Assembly: GCF_026210795.1 (NCBI RefSeq) | Contig: NC_089432.1 | Span: forward strand, 4,216,001 to 4,280,000 | Source: Rhizophagus irregularis | Lineage: Eukaryota; Glomeromycota; Glomeromycetes; Glomerales; Glomeraceae | DNA: 64,000 nt | Reading direction: 5' to 3' | Part shown: piece after piece, positions 52,516 through 63,071 of the stretch | Position numbering within the stretch: position 1 is the stretch's first letter | Layout of the letters: each line of letters opens with the position of its first letter | Translations under genes and position numbers: made by a program | The notes under the pieces: model-generated | Told to the model about the DNA's origin: nothing | Seen by the model: only the letters and a program-made list of their open reading frames with translations | Database searches by the model: none

Positions 52516-52830
52516 ATGGGTGAAGGTGCTAAAGCAAAAGCAAAATTTATTTGTTATTATCTTCTTAATACTGGTGAAATTTGTGGCAGGCGTAGTACTA
52601 GACCTGAAGGTTGTCGATCACACTTTAAAGCTAAGTTGCGCCAGTCGTGCTCTGCTTGTGGTAGACCTACAAAGATAAATAAACCTACAGGGATTGATAA
52701 TGGCCTATGTAGCTATTGCAATAAGAGCAAATATCAGATCCGGCATGTGAATATGCTTCGGGATAAGGCCCAGATGTTCGATCAATATAGTGAAGAGGTT
52801 AGACTTGCCGAATGCGCATTGCAGAGGTGA
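52516..52830 (+). CDS. Cysteine-rich zinc-binding-like protein extending into the right TIR
   Basis: The frame of 104 residues has a set of cysteines and a histidine suggesting one or two zinc sites: C-x9-C (residues 12-22), C-x2-H, CSACGR (42-47) and CSYCNKSKYQIRH (64-76). The last third is helical (RDKAQMFDQYSEEVRLAEC). Its C-terminal third (from 52726) is encoded within the right inverted repeat, so the left TIR carries a partial copy of the same sequence on the other strand. A DNA-binding or regulatory role near the terminus is plausible but not shown. Confidence 0.6.
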   Translation: MGEGAKAKAKFICYYLLNTGEICGRRSTRPEGCRSHFKAKLRQSCSACGRPTKINKPTGIDNGLCSYCNKSKYQIRHVNMLRDKAQMFDQYSEEVRLAECALQR

Positions 52831-54264
52831 GACTTAATGGTGAACATATCTTGTGTACAATGCTCTGCCTGCCCTAAAGGTGAGACTTAGATGTGAGATT
52901 TAGAGGTTAGACTTAGAGGTTAGACTTGGCATTCTTATTTGCCTTATTTATAGCATATATTAAAATATGGTAGATATGGTCAGAACGATATAGCATCCAC
53001 ATTCGTCCATTCACCCTAAAGGGCTGGCTTATGTTCCTGCTATATCGTTCCTCCTGTTGAATGCGTATTCACTGGTGTCGCCCTGAAGGGCTTTGCCAGC
53101 TAATACTTATTCTCTCTTGCTACCTATATATTGTATGCTATTGGGAGGATATTTTTTTTTACACTTAGAGGTTAGACTTAGTCGTGAACATATCTTGTTT
53201 ACATGTTCCGCCTGCCCTAAAGGTGAGTCTTTAATATGTTTATGAGCTAGAGCCAGAAATAATGAGATCTATTTGGCTCATATATTTAGCATACATTAAA
53301 ATATGGTAGATATGGTCGGAACGATATAGCATCCACATTCGCCCATTCACCCTAAAGGGCTGGCTCATGTTCCTGCTATATCGTTCCTCCTGTCGAATGC
53401 GTATTCACTGGCGTCACCCTAAAGGGCTTTGCCAGCTCATACTTATTCTTTCTTGCTACCTATATATTGTATGCTATTGGGAGGATATTTTTTTACCCTA
53501 GCTTTGTGACATGGAAATGGCTTCGGAATTGTTTCCTGTATATCGAGAAAATAATGGTATACTAAAACTTGGTTAATACGCTTTTGATTCACTAATTTGA
53601 TTACTTCTTGAGGTTAGACTTTGAGGTTAGACTTATAGGTTAGACTTTTTTTGTCCTTATGTATGTGAAAATGAATCGTCTTTAGAATGGTTTTCAGCAT
53701 ATCAAGAAATTAATGGTATACTAGAATATGCTCAATACTTTTTTAATCAAGAATTTGGATACCTGAACAGGATAAATCTAACCTCTACGAGGTTAGACTT
53801 ATCTTGAATTTGTTTACATTAATGAATCAGCTCTAGAATTAATTCTAGGATAACATAAAAATAAGGTATGTAAATTAGGCTTGACAGGTCGAACCCCGAA
53901 CACGCTCGGACACTTCGGTCCTCGGTGTTCAGGGTTCTCCTGAGGGGCAAGCAATATGGCATACTTTTTTCGTTATATTATTTGGGATTAAAAAAAGGCC
54001 AGCGCGTTAACAAAGATGGTATTCTCCTTTATCTTGAAAACAAAAAATTTGGGTAAGAGAGATATGTTAACAGAATTTGAGCCCAGCATGATTTTAAGCT
54101 TGAATTCAATATCAGATTTTGATATGTTTTCTGATAATGAAGAGCGGATTGGGGTTCAATAAGATTACAGATTTTTTTGTATATCAGGAAAACAACTGGG
54201 AGACTATAAGGGATCACCGGCATATATGGGGATTCTGTCCCAGAACCCCCATATATGCCTATAT
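52726..54264. repeat. Right terminal inverted repeat (1,539 bp)
   Basis: It is the inverted partner of 25243-26781 with the same length and only scattered differences. It includes the mirror copies of the two 225-bp internal repeats, the GAGGTTAGACTT motifs, the hairpin near 53885-53935, and the terminal hairpin at 54218-54258. It ends CCTATAT before the TCATG duplication. Confidence 0.9.
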
Positions 54265-54269
54265 TCATG
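54265..54269. repeat. Target-site duplication of the Polinton-like element, right
   Basis: TCATG, identical to 25238-25242. Host DNA resumes after it. Confidence 0.8.
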
Positions 54270-54599
54270 TATTTTGCTTCATCATCTTCTGACAACTTTA
54301 TGTTGTGTAATTGAATAGTGTGCCTGGGCAATTACAAGTTAGTGAAGAAAAATTAAAAACACAAAAGGATTAGTATGGTGGCAAATCATATAAATCTATG
54401 AGAAAGTAGTATCATGCAAGAGAGTAAGGTGCATAGAGGTATCTTATACAATCACATGCTATAGTTACTTACTATAAAAACTATAATTAAATAAAAATAA
54501 ATCTATATCTATAAATGAATAAAATATTTTCACTAGAAACTCTAAATTCAAAAAAATAAATGAAATATATAATACTAACTATAATAATAAATAAATCTA
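54270..54599. other. Short host spacer
   Basis: About 330 bp of AT-rich sequence separate the Polinton-like element from the CACTA-like element. No gene was seen. The CTA at 54597-54599 is the target duplication of the next element. Confidence 0.5.
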
Positions 54600-57500
54600 C
54601 ACTGGTCGAAATCAAAACTTTCGACCGTTAAGAGCTTTCGGCATAATTTTTGCCGATTGGTCATGTGATTCGTCACATTTTTTGACCAATGGCAAAAATC
54701 GGTAAAATCAATCACAAATCAACTAATACTGATTGTTAAACGAAAACTCATTCAGTCTTTTGGTGAAAAATCAACTTATACCGATTGTTATACGAAAAAT
54801 TGCTCTTTTAAGATCATTCAGTAAAATTATACTGATTGGTCATATAAATCAACACAATTTTGCCAAATTTTCCAAACGGTAAAAATCAATAACTAATTGG
54901 CAATAATTTGGCAAATCAGTTGGTAAATGACTGAAAAAATCAGATGATCCAGATCAACATTTTACGGGTCTTTTTAAAATAAACTTTTTTAAACTTTTTA
55001 AACTTTTCACCTCTCTCTTTCATCCGTAAATGTACACATTGAATTCGGTAACTTTTTATTAAATCAAAAAAGTTTCGAAACTTTCTTTAAAAAAATGTTT
55101 TTTACATTAAAAAACGTTTCTTTTTTATACTTTTAGTGAAGAAAATCAGTTCCGGCGTGGATACCGATATTACAGGTAAAGTTTCGAAAAAAATTTTCGA
55201 AACTTTCTTTAATAAAATGTTTTTTAATAAACGTTTTTTTTATTTTTGTATAGGAAATCGGCTCCAGCGTGGACGCCGATATTCCAGGTAAGTTTCGAAA
55301 CAAATGTTTCGAAACTTCTTTAAAACGTTTTTTAATAAAAAAAAATGTTTTTTATTTTTATTTTTTTTATATAGAAATTCAGCTCCAGCGTGGACGCCGA
55401 TATTCCAGTTAAGTTTCGAAACTAAAGTTTCGAAACTTTAATAAACATTTTTTAATAAAAAAAAACGTTTTTTTTTTTATTTTTTTATATAGGAATTCGG
55501 CTCCAACGTGGACGCCGATATTCCAGTTAAGTTTCGAAACTAAAGTTTCGAAACTTTAATAAAACGTTTTTTAATAAAAAAAGCGCTTTTTTTTTTATTT
55601 TTATTTAGGAATTCGGTTCCGGCGTGGATACCGATATTCCAGGTAAGTTTCGAAATAAATGTTTCGAAACTTCTTTAAAAACGTTTTTTTTATATTAAAA
55701 AACGTTATTTTTTTATTTTATTGTATAGGAATTCGGCTCCAGCGTGGACGCCGATATTCCAGATAAGTTTCGAACTATTTTCGAAACTTCTTTAAAAAAA
55801 AACGTTTTTAACGTTTTTTTTTTATACTTAATTGTAGGGCTATCGGTTCCAGTGTGGATACCGAACCCCAAAGATAAGTTTTGAAAAATTTCGAAACTAT
55901 AATAAAAAACGTTAAAAATTAACATTTTTTTTTATTTTTTTGTAGGGATATCGGTTCCGGCGTGGATACCGAAATCCCAAAGGTAAGTTTCGAAACAAAG
56001 TTTCGAAACTTTAAAACGTTTTTTAATATTAAAAACTTTTTTTTTTTAACTTTTGTATAGGAATTTGGCTCCAGCGTAAACGCTGATATTCCAGTTAAGT
56101 TTCATTTTCGAAACTTCTTTGAAAAAAACGTTTTTTAACATTTTTTTTTTAATATTATTGTAGGGATACCGTAAAGTTTCGAATTTTCGAAACTTTTTGA
56201 CAAAAATTAATAAAAAACGTTTAATTTAACGTTTTTTTATTATTTTTATTAATTTTTTTGCAGGGAAATCGGCTCCAATTCAGATACCAGAATCCTGCAG
56301 GTAAAGTTTCGAATTTTCGAAACTTTACGAAACTTAATAAAAAAAACGTTTAAAGTAACGTTTTTATTATTATTTTTTATTATTTTTTTTTGCAGGGAAA
56401 TCGGCTCCGGCATGGATACCGATGTTCCAGATAAGTTTCGAAAAAAAATTCGAAACTTTATAAAAAAAAAACGTTTTTTAATATTAAAAATGTTTTTTTT
56501 TGTTTTTTTGTATAGGAAATCGGCTCCAACGTGGACGCCGATATTCCAGGTAAGTTTCAAAACTAAAGTTTCGAAACTTTTTTAATAAAACGTTTTTAAT
56601 GAAACGTTTTTTTATATTTAATTATAGGGATATCGGTTCCGGCGTGGATACCAAATCCCAAAGGCAAGTTTTGAAAAATTTCGAAACTTTAACAAAAAAA
56701 CGTTAATTTTAACATTTTTTTTTTATTTTTTTTGTAGGGATATCGGTTCCGGTGTGGATACCGAATCCCAAAGGTTAGTTTCGAAAAAAAAATTTGAAAC
56801 TATTTAAAAAAAATGTTTATTAACGTTTTTTTATTATATTTTTTTGTAGGGAATCGGTTCCAGCGTGGATACCGAATCCCAAAGATAAGTTTCGAATTTT
56901 TCGAAACTTTAATAAAAAAACGTTAATTTTTAACGTTTTTTATTATATTTTTTTGTAGGGAATCGGTTCCGGCGTGGATACCGAATCCCAAAAAGTAAGT
57001 TTCGATTTGAAACTTTCTTTTTTTTCATTTTATTATAGGGAAACGTTTCCGAGGTTGGAAATCGGATCCCAAAAGATAAGTTTCGAAGTTGTTTTTCGAA
57101 ACTTTAATAAAAAAACGTTTATTTTAACGTTTTTTTTATTGTTTTTGTAGGGAAACGGTTCCGAAGTTGGAACCGGATCCCAAAAAGAAAGTTTTCAAAA
57201 CTTTTCTTTTTTTTTTATTTATTTTATTCCCATAGGTTAGTTTCGAATAATTTTTTTCAAAACTATTAAACTATTAAAAAAAAACGTTAATTAACGTTTT
57301 TTTTATTGTTTCTTTAGTAGGGAATCGGCTATCGAATCCTATAGGTTAGTTTCGAAAAATTCTTTTTCAAAACTATTTAAAAAAACTTTTTTTTTAATGT
57401 TGTTTTTTATTCTATTATAGGGAATCGGCTCCAAGATGGATACCGAATCCCATAGGTCAGTTTCGAAATTTTTTTTTCGAAACTATTAAAAAAAACGTTA

Positions 57501-58232
57501 ATTAACGTTTTTTTATTATATTATAGGGAATCGGCTCCAAGATGGATACCGAATCCCAAAGATAAGTTTCGAAAATTTTCGAAACTTTAATAAAAAAACG
57601 TTAAATATTAACGTTTTTTTTATTTTTTTTTGTAGGGAATCAGTTCCGGCGTGGATACCGTTTCCCAGGTAAAGTTTCAAAATGGTTTTCAAAACTTAAA
57701 AAAAACGTTTTTTAACAATAAAAAACGTTTTTTTTTTATTTTTGTAGTAAAGTTTTTAAAAAAATTTTCGAAACTTATTTTTTTATTAAAGAATCGGTAT
57801 ACTAACCAATTCTTTATTTTTTATTTTAGATTTTCTTTGGATTTTTGTTGAATGGGTATTGTGGTGGATAGTGGGTAATGTGGCGGGTGCATGTAGTGAA
57901 TGGTGGACGATAGTAGATTAGATAGATAGATTTAATATGTAATTTTAATATATATATAAAGCAAATTAATAAAATTTAATTAATAAATTGTGCTAAATAT
58001 ACAAAATCGGTAATAATTAGGTTGATTTATATTAACAATCGTCAATTTGATTTTACCGATTTGTTACCAATTTTTACTGATCGATTTGTTGGCAAGTGGC
58101 AGGCGTTACGGTGCAAATCGCCTATAAAATTAGTTGCCGATTTTTTTGGTACTGATCGGCTAAGGTCAGACCAAATTTCGTCCAACATTCGGCAATTTAA
58201 AATTTTGCCGAAATGGACTATTCCGACCAGTG
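54600..58232. mobile_element. CACTA/EnSpm-like non-autonomous DNA transposon carrying an exon-like tandem array
   Basis: The left end CACTGGTCGAAAT and the right end (complement CACTGGTCGGAAT) are 13-bp inverted repeats with one mismatch, and CTA lies outside both (54597-54599, 58233-58235). CACTR ends with a 3-bp duplication define the CACTA/EnSpm group. Both subterminal regions contain many short repeats in both orientations (GCCGATTGGTCA, AATCGGTAAAA, ATTTGCCGA types), also typical of the group as transposase binding sites. No transposase was found, so it depends on a partner elsewhere. The interior, 55141-57745, is a tandem array described separately. Confidence 0.75.
55141..57745 (+). 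repeat. Tandem array of exon-like cores between intron-like spacers
   Basis: About 20-25 units of roughly 105-125 bp run head to tail. Each has a T-rich stretch ending in TAG or CAG, a GC-rich core of 34-37 nt (for example ATCGGCTCCAGCGTGGACG followed by CCGATATTCCAG), then a donor-like GTAAGT or variant (GATAAG, GTTAAG, GGCAAG), a TTTCGAAA palindrome, A-rich sequence and an AACGTT palindrome. Early units have cores ending ATATTCCAG; later ones end GAATCCCAAAG. Core differences fall mostly at T/C positions that would be silent in a frame reading IGSxVDxxIP. Several donors are changed and three or four units are partial. Core length is not a multiple of three, so consecutive cores would change frame. 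Confidence 0.8.
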
Positions 58233-58235
58233 CTA

Positions 58236-59740
58236 ACCAAATAAATGAATGAAATCTATAGTAAAATATATATATAAAAATAACTATTAAACACTTGCCA
58301 CATTGCTCATCACTAAAACAAACTATAGAACCTCAGTTTCTCTCAGGCTACAGCTGGTCATTAGCGAAATATAATTTCACCTAGCAAAAAGAGCCATGTA
58401 CACATGAATTCCTTTCTCTTGTAAGAACATAAAATGATACTTACCACAATGACAGAGTATTCAAACCAAAATTACAAGTTAACTGTGTAAATCAAAGGTG
58501 TTTCAGTTTCACCTCCTTATAATTTCATTTCTTTTAATAATGGTTATTACTTCAGGAACCCATACAACCGAACAGTCCCTCCGAAGTGTATGAGAGAGGA
58601 ACAGGAGGATGTATTAACACAGCAAAACAAAATAAAAACAAAAAAAGTTAAAATAAAATGAAAAAATTTTATTAAGGAAAGGAGTAAAATACTGCGAAAT
58701 AGAAATAAAAAAAATTAAATATGTTTGATTACTTCGCTAGAAATGACAAGAGGGAGGAGAAAGAATAGTAACGTGAGTTTTATAAATTTGTTAGTCAAAG
58801 TGCAAAAAATTATGTCATAACCAAACTAAGGCTTATAAATTTGTTAGTCAGAGTGAGAGATGACTCATGAGATTTAGCTGATCAACATGATCAACAGTCA
58901 CTTTCACGTGTCAGTGCGAGGTTACAAAAAAAATTAACGTCTGAGACGCGATTTGAATCTGTGGGAATTATTCGTTGATGTTTCTTAATGTTTTATTTTA
59001 ATAATATATTGTTTTTTACGTTTAAAAATGGTTGGTTTTTTATATATCTTTATCTTGATATTGTTGATCACCCGTTCATATAATACATAAAAATTTGTAT
59101 AAATAAATTATTTTCTAAAATATAGATAAGTAGTAAATTATAATGATTTTTTTGGTGGTTCCTCGTATGTGGTACAAGACTTCGTTAGTTAGTACGAGAT
59201 TCGAGTTAAATCAAATTTGTGTACGGTACAGTATTTGAGAATTGACTTAAATTAAAAAAATATCTAAATTGAAAGTTCGTTTGCGGAAATTATGTTTCAA
59301 CTAAGTTCGATTGCCTGAAGCATCAAAAAAAATAAAAATAAAATAAGATAGTAATGATTATAAATTTACACTTAAATTTCTATTTAATATTTTACACAAC
59401 GATTTATTTATAGAATAAAAATATTAATTATTATTTAATTCTATGATTATAATAATAAAGTGACAGATTTATATAAGGTTCATAAATTTATATTTATTTG
59501 ATTTATTTGGTTAAAAATAATCAAATTATTAAAAGGCAGTCTAATTTTAGCTATCATTTTTATAAAAAAAAATCCATTTCTATTTTTTCTCTGAAAACTT
59601 CATATTCTTCCATTCCAAATCTCAACTGATCTAAATTCTGTCCCATCATTTGGGTTGAATTTCGCCAAAATTAAGGGTTTAAAGTACCGCAAGTATCAAC
59701 CGTCTCATCCAATGTATTGATATAATGTATTTCTCTGTCA
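58236..59740. other. AT-rich intergenic region
   Basis: No supported gene was seen. A stretch of lower AT content around 58300-58620 and another near 58860-58970 may be relics, but no frame with a recognisable protein sequence was found. Confidence 0.5.
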
Positions 59741-59749
59741 CTATAAATT

Positions 59750-60350
59750 TCATGATTACGTCATTATATGAATGAAAATTACTGTGATACCATGATTGAA
59801 ATCGACTTTTGTTTGGTAAAATTTCAAAATAATAATTTTTACTATTTATTTTTTCTTTCAATACATTCAAAATGCAAGATACTGAAAATGCAAACGAATG
59901 GATTAAATGGATTGAAGAAGTAGATTCTGATAAAAAATATTTTAAATTTTACGAATATAAACAATTTAATAATATTCAACATGTTGGTACCGGAAACTTT
60001 GGAAAAGTATTTCGTGCAAATTGGAAGGATTCAGAAAAAAAATTTACGTTAAAAATTTTTTTAATCTTAAAGAGGTTATTTGTGAGGTAATAAAATATAA
60101 AATACATTTTTTTTTTCATTTATGATTTTGTTCAATATACTTGTTTTTTATTTAGTTAAAAATTCAACAAGAAGTTGATTTTCATGATATTGCTACAGAG
60201 TAACAGAACCTGAGTCAGGTATTATCAAGTTACTTAATAAATATGATATTCTTTTAATCGCGAAATTGAATGATAAATATAATATGGCATACCAGTTATC
60301 TTGTTCCGTATCATGCTTACATAATGAAGAAATAGTGCATCGTTACTTGG
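59750..60350 (+). pseudogene. Truncated, inverted copy of the kinase-Sel1 gene 5' end
   Basis: The ATG at 59872 opens MQDTENANEWIKWIEEV and continues through FNNIQHVGTGNFGKVFRANW, which parallels exon 1 of the intact kinase gene on the other strand (63071-62844). The glycine-rich loop GTGNFG is intact. Exon 2 follows after an intron (KIQQEVDFHDI) but soon hits a stop, most of exon 2/3 is missing, and a relic of exon 3 (NDKYNMAYQLSC) is visible near 60270-60345. Similarity extends about 120 bp upstream of the ATG, including a TACGTCATTATA sequence. It lacks the rest of the kinase and all Sel1 repeats. Confidence 0.75.
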
Positions 60351-60802
60351 TAATTCATTTAACATTATTTGATCATTAATAATAATGTATTTGTATTACT
60401 CATTTAAATATATTTATTTATTTATTTATCCTTTTTTTCAAAAATCATTTTATATCAAATCAAAAACTGATTAGTAATATTCTTTTTAGATTTATTTTTC
60501 ATTTATTTATTATCTTTTTTTACAAATAAGCTTTGTCCTATAATCTATTTTTAAAAATAGAAAAATGTAGCATTAAATTTCTACACTTTTAAATTTTTGA
60601 TGTTAAATGACATTCCAAATTAAAATGTAAGATTTTAAAACAGACACAAATTATGTTTAAAGTTTATAAGAATGTTTAAATAATATAGCAATTTATTTAT
60701 TTGTATTTTCTTTACAACTGTATAAATTTTTTTTTTAATTACTGTGAATAAATAATTTAAAGTTTTATAATTTAATAACTAAAGGAAAATTATCATAAAT
60801 TA
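60351..60802. other. AT-rich spacer
   Basis: No gene was seen. It would include the 3' untranslated region of the kinase-Sel1 gene on the minus strand. Confidence 0.5.
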
Positions 60803-63071
60803 CTATTGATTATTTTGAAGTATCTCTAGTTTATCTTGTGCATCCTGATCTCCTTGTTCAGCAGCTTTTTTATACCAATAAATTGCTTTATCTGTATCTT
60901 TTGCAATTCCATCTCCATCTTCATACATTAATGCAAGATTATATTGTGCTATATTATGTTCTAAATTTGCAGCATTTTGATACAATTCAAATGCTTTTTG
61001 TTTATCAATTATAGTTCCGATACCTTTATCATAACAATATCCCAACATCATTATTCCACTTAAATGCCCTACTTTAGCTGATTGCTTATATAGTTCAAAA
61101 GCTTTATTATGATCTTTTTTAACACCAAACCCATCTCCATAACAATTACCAAGATTATACGTTGCTATCACATTTCCATTATTTGCAGCTTTTTCATACC
61201 AATAAAAAGCCTTTTCCAAATCTTTTTTAATACCTATTCCATTTCTATAGCAATAACCAAGATTTAATTGACCATATGACAAATTTTTGTTAGCCACTTT
61301 TTCATAATATTCAATAGCTAATTTATTATTTTTCATAGTTCCATGTCCATAAAAATAACAATGTCCAATAAAATGTTGTGCCAATATGTTATTTTTTTCT
61401 AATTCATCAATAAATAAATTAAATGCTTTCTCTTTATTTTTATTTGCTATAATTCCATAATAATTAAAATATCCAAGAATAAAAATAGAATCTGAAGCAT
61501 TTTGATTATTTAATAACCAATTATAAAATTCTTGTGAATTTATATTATGATTATAAAAATATTCAATAACTTGCTTTTTTGATTTCTGTTCGATTCCTTT
61601 AATATTTAATTCAGTAATAAAATCATTCATTTCATCAGCTATCATGTTAAAATCTTTTTCCATTAAATGATTTTCTTGTTTGCTTAATATTGCCATAGGA
61701 TCAATTTCTTTTATATTTATTTTATCAAAATTTTGAGTAAGTTGAGATAAATCTTCTTGTAATTCTGAATTATTAGTACTTAAAGTCTCATTAAGTACCT
61801 GCTCATTTGACATTTGATGATTTTCTACTATTGCATCTGTTTTTGTAATTATGTCATTTAGCCAATCAACTACTTGATATATTGTTGGACGATTACCAGG
61901 CTCACCATCCCAACATTCTGTAAACCATATGTAATTAAAAATTAAGATAATATTAAATTTACAGAATTTTAAAATTTAAAATATAACTCACTGGTATAAA
62001 TTTTAACATACTCATCAGGAGTATCAGTAACAATAGTTTCTCTAAGACCTTGTGAAATTTCCAAAGCTAAACCAATATCATATTGTTTACCTTCAACATA
62101 AAAAGGAGGTTGTCCACTAGAAATCTCCCATAATAATACGCCTAAACTGTAAATATCACTTTTTTCATTTAATGAGTATACTTGTGTTGATTGGTTGTTA
62201 TTCCTCAGTCTACTAAAACTTTTTGGATCAACATAAGGAACCACTTCAAATAATTTAGATTGAAAATTGGATGATGCTCCAATTCTTTTAGATAATCCAA
62301 AATCTGCTAATTTGATTGTATCATCACGGACAAGTATATTACAGGAGCGCTATTTAAGAAACATGTATATTCAAATAAGTAATACAAATATATTCATATT
62401 AATGGTCAAATAATATTAAGTGAATTACCAGATCATTATGCAATATTCCTTCGTTATATAAGCATGATACAGCACAAGATAACTGGTATGCTATATTATA
62501 TTTGTCATTCCAAGTAAGCTTGTTAAAATTTTCCTTCAAATAATTTCTAAGGCTACCACCGTTGGCGTATTCCATTACTAACCAATAATCATTATGATTA
62601 TCTAACGAATAAAATACTTATTAAGTTTATTAAGTCCAATTCTTTGAATTTTGCGATTTACAATAATATTATATTTATTAAGATAACTTTAATAATACCT
62701 GACTCGAGTTTTGTTATTCCATAGCAACGAATAAAGTTATCATGAAAATTAACTTCATGTTGAATTTTTAACTAAATAATATTTTTTAAATTAGTATATT
62801 AGACAAAATCATAGACGAAAAAAATTATTTCATATTAAATTACCTCACGAACGATTTCTTTCACAGTGATTTTATTAAGACTAAAAAAAGATTTTAACGC
62901 AAATTGCTCTCCTGAATTTTTCCAATTTGCATGATATACGTTTCCAAATTCTCCAGTACCAATATGTTGAATATTATTAAATTGTTTGTATTCATATGAC
63001 TTAAAATGCTCTTTATCCACAACTTCTTCAATCAAATTAACCCATTCATTTGTATGTTCGGTATCTTGCAT
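60803..63071 (-). CDS. Protein kinase with C-terminal Sel1 repeats
   Basis: Five exons give an uninterrupted 648-residue protein: 63071-62844, 62771-62699, 62601-62429, 62349-61992 and 61917-60803. All introns have GT/AG borders and total length is divisible by three. The kinase domain (about residues 30-290) has GTGEFGNVYHANW (ATP loop), FALKSFF (Lys60), LVMEYANGGSLRNYL, HNDL (HRD variant with catalytic Asp kept), CNILVRDD, ADFGLS (Asp174), VPYVDPKSF and SDIYSLGVLLWEISSG. This is a tyrosine-kinase-like Ser/Thr kinase. After a linker rich in Asn and Glu, six or so Sel1 repeats occupy about residues 440-640 (for example LGYCYRNGIGIKKDLEKAF, YWYEKAANNGN), helical pairs that bind protein partners. 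The family is hugely expanded in Rhizophagus. It looks functional. Confidence 0.85.

Larger units (their letters stand above)
25243..54264. mobile_element. Polinton/Maverick-like element (fossil), 29 kb including a nested LTR retrotransposon
   Basis: The element is bounded by 1,539-bp inverted repeats and a TCATG duplication. It encodes a protein-primed family B DNA polymerase and an rve integrase, the pair that defines Polintons. Without the nested LTR element (29986-39566) it would be about 19.4 kb, within the usual size of the family. Other parts, left to right, are a cluster of small genes with F-box, SAM and ML domains (41.4-45.2 kb), unknown proteins (45.8-47.6 kb), and a Gag-like plus retropepsin-like module on the minus strand (47.6-50.6 kb). 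No jelly-roll capsid, packaging ATPase or Ulp1-like protease was recognised. It is broken: the polymerase gene holds the LTR insertion and roughly five smaller breaks occur elsewhere. The near-identical inverted repeats suggest a fairly young insertion. Confidence 0.85.

Noticed and set aside
25243-54264. Linear mitochondrial plasmid (TIRs plus protein-primed polymerase)
   Set aside because: An rve integrase, a target duplication and a nested Ty3/gypsy element point to a nuclear Polinton-like element; no plasmid RNA polymerase was seen.
54029-54331. Frame of 100 residues at the right end, and its partner at 25284-25478
   Set aside because: It runs across the inverted repeat and its mirror image appears in the left TIR; no domain and no ATG at the start.
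55141-57745. CRISPR-like pattern of regularly spaced repeats
   Set aside because: Spacers are themselves repeats of each other and the host is a eukaryote; the borders look like splice sites.
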